A DNA stretch of 64,000 nucleotides from Cadophora sp. MPI-SDFR-AT-0126 (taxonomy: Eukaryota; Ascomycota; Leotiomycetes; Helotiales; Ploettnerulaceae). Below the pieces are notes generated by a model, which searched no databases, was not told the DNA's origin, and was given only the letters and a program-made list of their open reading frames with translations. The stretch spans positions 1,860,001 to 1,924,000 of the forward strand of contig JAGMVK010000011.1 in NCBI GenBank assembly GCA_020747065.1. The letters are read 5' to 3'. A program made the translations under genes and the position numbers. Shown one piece after another: positions 59,173-64,000 of this stretch (positions are counted from its first letter, which is position 1; every line of letters starts with the position of its first letter).

Positions 59173-60438
59173 TTACCACAAGGAATATTCAGGTTCGATG
59201 TGAGAGTCGTAGGCCCCAAGCTCGGAATGGCCTCTGTAGCCTCGAGGTGCAGAGTGAAGATCTCGAGCCCTGTTCCTAGCCGTTTTATAGAGTTCCAATA
59301 CCAAATCACTGTTTCCTGAAAGTATTCCCATTCGATGCGCCAGAGTATGAGCAAAGCCGTGACCAGATATATGCCCCCGAATTTCCTGCCTCAACTCCAT
59401 TGGGGTGCTTTCGCAAACAACCAATGCATCAACCAATACCTCAGCTATCGGCTTTTCGTAGTCTGGGAGTATGTTGATTTCTTCCATGCTCGGGCTGAGA
59501 CCAAGCAGAGCGTAGATAATATCCCGTGGTTCACTGCAAAGAAAATCCCTCTCAACCGCTACTTGCAGCCAGGCTTGGAAATCGATATGGCCTTGCATGC
59601 TAACGGATTTATAATCTCGCAAGCGATTCACTCTTTTGGCCATATGTGCATCAAGAGCAATGCTCTGTCTGATTTGAGATACGAGGTCTGCGTGCTCGAA
59701 AAGTTGATAGTTGCTGCATGCAAGACAGAATGCTTCAAACGCTTTACCGCGAACATTGTCGTAACCGCAGTATATCTGTAGTTCTTTTGCAAGGTAGATC
59801 TCTTGTATTATCCACAATCGTTGCCAGTAGGAGCGGGAGCACAATGCATGTATGTCATGAAGGATGTCTGGACGGAGCTGATCAAAGTCCGAGGAACCGT
59901 GGTAGAGCCTCTCAATAATGTGCATAGCACGCTCACTCGAATTGGTGGCCAGACCAAGCCAGACTACGACTTGATATGCTTGATTGAAAATTCGTCCCAT
60001 GATAGAAACTTGATGGTTTCTTTCCCGACCGTTCTCTTGGTCTATACAGAGTGCATCAACCCACAAGTATCGATCACGATCTTGTGCTCGTATGTATAGT
60101 AACGCATCTCTTAGATTTCGTCGTACACGTAGGGGGTGCCCATCGATGGATATTTCAGGGTCGCTTGTAGCAGGCAAACCCCATTCGTATGACAGTGCCT
60201 CGTACCGTACGCTGCCGAGCTTGTGATGTGCAATACTACATCGTATTGGAGCGGAAATATCAGGACCTTGTTCCAGTGTAACAAGACGAATGTGATGGCT
60301 TGACTCGAGAGGTTGGTACTGGAAGTGAGGAAACGCAGGCATAGGCAGGTTCGTGATTTGATGCGAAGCGCCGTCGGAAATGGGCAGTCCAATTTCGTGG
60401 CCTCTTTGCCGCCTTGTATCAGATTGAGACTGCCCCAT
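59173..60438 (-). CDS. Heterokaryon incompatibility (HET) domain protein
   Basis: Single-exon gene for 421 residues beginning MGQSQSDTRRQRGHEIGLPI. The HET domain occupies about residues 75-220, with the three expected blocks: VRYEALSYEWG, RYLWVDALCIDQENGRERNH with QVSIMGRIFNQAYQVVVWLG, and SRSYWQRLWIIQEIYLAKEL. HET domains take part in non-self recognition between fungal strains and in programmed cell death, often as the signalling part of NLR-like systems. The rest, with FLCSEPRDIIYALLGL at about residues 300-315, is the usual tail of short HET proteins. No NACHT or repeat region is attached. It sits next to the peptidase-CLC fusion and just before a MITE and degraded repeats, a typical setting for fast-changing HET genes. 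Confidence 0.9.
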   Translation of the reverse strand: MGQSQSDTRRQRGHEIGLPISDGASHQITNLPMPAFPHFQYQPLESSHHIRLVTLEQGPDISAPIRCSIAHHKLGSVRYEALSYEWGLPATSDPEISIDGHPLRVRRNLRDALLYIRAQDRDRYLWVDALCIDQENGRERNHQVSIMGRIFNQAYQVVVWLGLATNSSERAMHIIERLYHGSSDFDQLRPDILHDIHALCSRSYWQRLWIIQEIYLAKELQIYCGYDNVRGKAFEAFCLACSNYQLFEHADLVSQIRQSIALDAHMAKRVNRLRDYKSVSMQGHIDFQAWLQVAVERDFLCSEPRDIIYALLGLSPSMEEINILPDYEKPIAEVLVDALVVCESTPMELRQEIRGHISGHGFAHTLAHRMGILSGNSDLVLELYKTARNRARDLHSAPRGYRGHSELGAYDSHIEPEYSLW

Positions 60439-60600
60439 TGTTGTCTCTGATTAGCCCCTGGACTGTCGGTGCTCGAATTGGTGATCGGCGACAGCGTTGT
60501 TGTCACTTGGGTGGGGCTCTTACGTTGTCAGGCTCACCCTGTCAAAATGGCGTTCAATTTCGCCCCAAGGCTAATAGGCTCTAGCGGTTACCCCCTCCTG

Positions 60601-60872
60601 TACTGGGCGTTATTAAGTGGCCGATTGAGGCACGTGCGCACCTCATCAAATAGCTTTATTTACATATTAACAAACCTTTTAATTTTAACACTTTATGACT
60701 CTTGACTCTTGACTCCTGTAAGGTCTGTAAAGAAGCGCAAATCGCGCGCGCGACCTTATACTCCTTCTCCTAATCTTAAGCATATCAATAGCGAAGGCCA
60801 CATCAGTGTTGTGCTATCAAATTTGGTGGGGTTCCGTACGTGCCTCAATCGGCCACTTAATAACGCCCCGTA
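60601..60872. mobile_element. MITE with 36-bp terminal inverted repeats and TA target duplications
   Basis: A 268-bp element (60603-60870) is bounded by near-perfect inverted repeats, 60603-60638 and 60835-60870. The left end reads CTGGGCGTTATTAAGTGGCC and the reverse complement of the right end reads CGGGGCGTTATTAAGTGGCC; they stay matched through GATTGAGGCACGT. TA dinucleotides flank both ends (60601-60602 and 60871-60872), the target duplication of Tc1/mariner-pogo type elements. The inside has no transposase frame, so it would depend on an enzyme elsewhere. Confidence 0.88.
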
Positions 60873-62039
60873 CAGTCCTCCTCACTATGTAATAAGACCC
60901 CAGAGCAAATACTTGAGGCACCGGTGGAGCTGTGGTGGTGGTACTGCGTCGTTGTTCGCTCGCGCCGCGGTGTCACAACGTTGCCTCACAGCACATGCCA
61001 CCAAACTGGGTTTGAAAACCATCCGACCGCTAAGTTCCTCCCGTGCGAGTAAGCGCGTCATTAGGTATATACTAATAATACCCTGGGCAGCGTTAATCGC
61101 ACTAAGTGGATAGGACAAATCTGGGGTGTACAAGAAGGCAGAAATTCCACCTCTTCCGCCGGGGATTAGGTCGAATGGTGTTTGCAACAATGGCGATCGG
61201 GGCAGCGCGAGAAGCCGCCTGCAGAGGCAGCCCCTAGGACGATTCAACCGGACGATTACGGCCTCACGAGTACATATCACACGAGGCTGGAGGCTGGAGG
61301 CTGGAGGCTGGAGGCTAGGTGTTGCAGTCGCTGTGGCCTAGGGGGTTGACTACACCAACAGGAGGCCGGTGGATATAAGGGCTCGAGGAAAAGGAATCAC
61401 ACACTTTGGTTAGCAGGAGAGAAACGCGGAAGGTACGCTGCCTGGCTAGGGGCGTACTCGATGTAACTCCTGCGAGACACGTTCCGCTTTGTGGGGAGTA
61501 GAGATACGGCAAGGTAACGCGAAGAGAGCTTGCTCCTGGGGCGTGGCATATCATGGCAGCGACAGAGACACTGCCTACATAGCCTGAGAGAACAGATGGG
61601 CCTGTCGGTCTGTAGGCAGAACGGGGCAGTGGGTTGCGCGTCAATACAGGCTTAAGGAGCAAACAGGGCAGAGGAAGGTTTTGGTCCCAGACCTTCCTCT
61701 CGAAGCAGGCGGCCAGGAGTGAACTTTTTGGGGCAAAAGTCTTACCGGGCCCGTGGGAAAGCGTGGTAGAGAGGTTGCTAGCCCTATTTATATTGTAGTT
61801 TACTTGTAGATTTGCAATACAATTCTGTGCCTGCAGAGGAGCATTTCAGACTACAGCGCTTTCAGCGCTAGAAGTTGAGACGCATACCTTACCAATACCG
61901 CTGCAGATGCTTCAGGCATCTGTGAACAAAGCCCTCAGGATCAAAGAAACTCCTACGTTTCAGCGAATCCAGTAGTATAGAGGTGCAGGCTATGCTATGT
62001 GCAAGAATCGACTCTCCCCACTCCAGAGAATTGAACTCT
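60873..62039. other. Non-coding transition zone, possible transposon remnant
   Basis: Normal base composition but no supported gene. A minus-strand open frame at 61315-61662 is Ser/Pro/Arg-rich without recognised features. The 61740-62030 stretch resembles a repeat end by its position next to degraded DNA, but I find no clear LTR pair inside the window. Confidence 0.35.
61283..61317. repeat. 8-bp GGAGGCTG tandem repeat
   Basis: About four and a half copies of GAGGCTGG in a row. Confidence 0.9.
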
Positions 62040-64000
62040 AATAATATTTCTTGGCGTATTATACGATAACGCTTTTGCTGATTAGCTGTAGTAGTAGCGG
62101 ATTACTAGTCTTAGCTATATAAGAATTATATAATAACGCTTTTTTTAGTTAGTTATATCTATAGTAATATAAAGCGCTGATTAATTGTATTTAGTAATAG
62201 TATGGGCTATTATATCTTATTAAAATCTCTAGTAGATTAAATTATAATAGTAGTCGTAGTTATAATATTAGAATTATATTTTTAATATTAATTAAAAAGG
62301 TAAAGATAAAGGTAAATAAGTATTATAACTAGTACTATTTTATAAAATTAATTATAATATAGTAGTAGTAGTTATCGAAGATTAAAGTCTAGAGTAATAT
62401 TAAGTATTACGATATATAGATACTATAATAAAGTAGTAATATAGGCTATATTTTACTAAAACAAACGTCGTACTATTATAATATCTTAAGAATTACTTTT
62501 ATTTTTATTAAATTAAATTAACTTTTACTACTAATTAAAAATATACTCTTAGTAATTATTAATTATAAAAGAAAATATAATTAGCTTTAGTAAAAGATAT
62601 AATTAGCTATAGTAAAAGACTGCGGTTAGTTATAATATAGTAGGGAACTATAATTAACTATAGTAGATAATATATATTTAAGATAAGAGTAATATTACGT
62701 ATAAGAATAAGTAAACACTACTTAATTCTTTGATTTTTATATATTTGATTTAAGTTATATAAAGTATTTAGCTATAGTAATAGATTATTATTTATTATGA
62801 TTATTAAGAGTAGTAGAAGAGCTTACTTTATATTAGTCTGCGATTAGTTTTAGTATTAAGTAAGTATTAAAATAAATAAATACTACTCTTTTCTTATTTC
62901 CCCCGGATTTCCCTGGGAACGTTATATAAAATTAAGCGAGGTACGGCCTACTAAGACCTACCTTTCGAGGGGCTGCAATTAGTAATCTCAGAGTCTTATT
63001 AGTTGTATTTACGCGGCTCTAAAATCTTTATAATCTTAATTAAAAAAAAATTTTAATATTAAGATTTAGAATAATTGCTAGAAACTTTAAAAGAGTTTTT
63101 TTATAAAATAATAGAGTTTTCTTATAGAAAATAGGTATATTAATTATTAGTTCTTAACTACTTAATTAATTAATAATTACCTAAGTTATTTACTCTATTA
63201 CTTTTACTTTTACTAAATCCCCGCGTAAGGCTAGGGCTGTTAGCTATTAATTCCCTTATTACTTTACGATTTCTTACTTCTAGTATAACTTCGTTCTTTA
63301 ATTATTTTATTAATAATTTATATTACTTACTTCTTACTTGCTACTTACCTGAGTTAAGTATACCTAATTTATATTAGTATTAGAAGTCTTTACTCTAATA
63401 ATTATATAAGTTATTAGCGCTTTCGCTATTTAAATACGTATTTATATTAATATTCAACTCTATTATCGTACGTATATACTTGCTATTATCTCTTTTATAT
63501 ACTTTTATTTATTATCTTAATAATTTTTATAAATTATAGTCTTTTACTTATACTAATATTACGAACTATAATCTCTAAAGGCTCTAAAAATCCTACACTA
63601 TATAAAGTAAGTCTTATTATAATATAATATATACCTAAATCTTAAGTAAAACTATTATAAATCTATCTAAACCTAGTAATACTAATACTACTATAATCTC
63701 TTGTATAGCTATTTCCTCTACTTGAATTTAATAATAAGTAAATATCAGAATATAAGTATTAATCTATAAGACTATAAAAACTATTTCTTATAAAGTCGCT
63801 ATTTAAGCAAAACTAACTCTCTATAACAAATATCTTATACTACGGCTAGCTATTAGAAAAGTAGTAACTCTAATATATTTAATATAAGTAATCTACCTCT
63901 TAAATCGCCGTCCTTAGTTCCGTACGCTTTATTATTAATACAGTCTTTAGTACTATAGAGCAGAATAGCTAGTCGTAGCTTTATATATCTACGAGTCTAT
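62040..64000. repeat. AT-rich, RIP-degraded repeat region
   Basis: From about 62040 to the window end the sequence changes sharply to A/T with abundant TpA steps and almost no CpA or long open frames. This is the signature of repeat-induced point mutation (CpA to TpA) acting on transposon copies. A less-changed island lies around 62890-63020. The original element cannot be named. The region extends beyond the window. Confidence 0.85.

Noticed and set aside
61315..61662. 115-codon Ser/Pro/Arg-rich minus-strand frame
   Set aside because: Looks like chance coding in repeat-associated DNA; no motif.
61740..62040. Possible LTR end of a retrotransposon
   Set aside because: No second matching LTR or polypurine tract could be found in the window, so the idea stays unproven.

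Overview
The window is nuclear DNA of a filamentous ascomycete (Pezizomycotina). Genes carry short GT-AG introns of about 42 to 153 bp with CTAAC/CTGAC-like branch sites, and the gene set is typical of such fungi: ATG29, an ECM14-like protein, a VIVID-like LOV protein, a HET-domain protein, GH76 and CBM1 enzymes. The mix of plant-cell-wall and fungal-wall enzymes suggests a plant-associated Leotiomycete (Helotiales), but that placement is inference. Exon coordinates were assembled by hand from splice sites and reading frames.

Layout. 0-23 kb is a compact core: ATP synthase subunit k, dolichyldiphosphatase, an RBR E3 ligase, a secreted GH16 protein, ATG29, an ECM14-like pseudo-carboxypeptidase, a LOV photoreceptor, ureidoglycolate lyase, a secreted thaumatin-like protein, an MFS transporter and an ENV7/STK16-type kinase. 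23-38 kb holds phosphoinositide phospholipase C and a loose run of secreted carbohydrate enzymes: GH10 xylanase, two GH76 proteins and a GH5 endoglucanase with CBM1.

38-60 kb looks accessory. It holds a broken UPF1/SMUBP2-type helicase, a decayed coiled-coil repeat gene, further frame-broken fragments, long gene-poor spacers, a Gly/Cys-rich secreted protein, a secreted NucA/NucB-type nuclease, an unusual gene whose exons join a trypsin-like serine peptidase domain to a CLC chloride channel, and a HET-domain gene. 60.6-60.9 kb is a TA-flanked terminal-inverted-repeat element (MITE). From about 62.04 kb to the end the sequence becomes extremely AT- and TpA-rich with no coding capacity, as expected of repeats degraded by RIP.

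How the genes fit together. The core genes serve unrelated housekeeping roles (energy, N-glycosylation, ubiquitin, autophagy, light sensing, purine nitrogen recycling, lipid signalling). The 27-38 kb genes could jointly act on xylan, cellulose and fungal mannan outside the cell. The most notable candidate for something undescribed is the peptidase-CLC fusion next to the HET gene in the decaying accessory tract.
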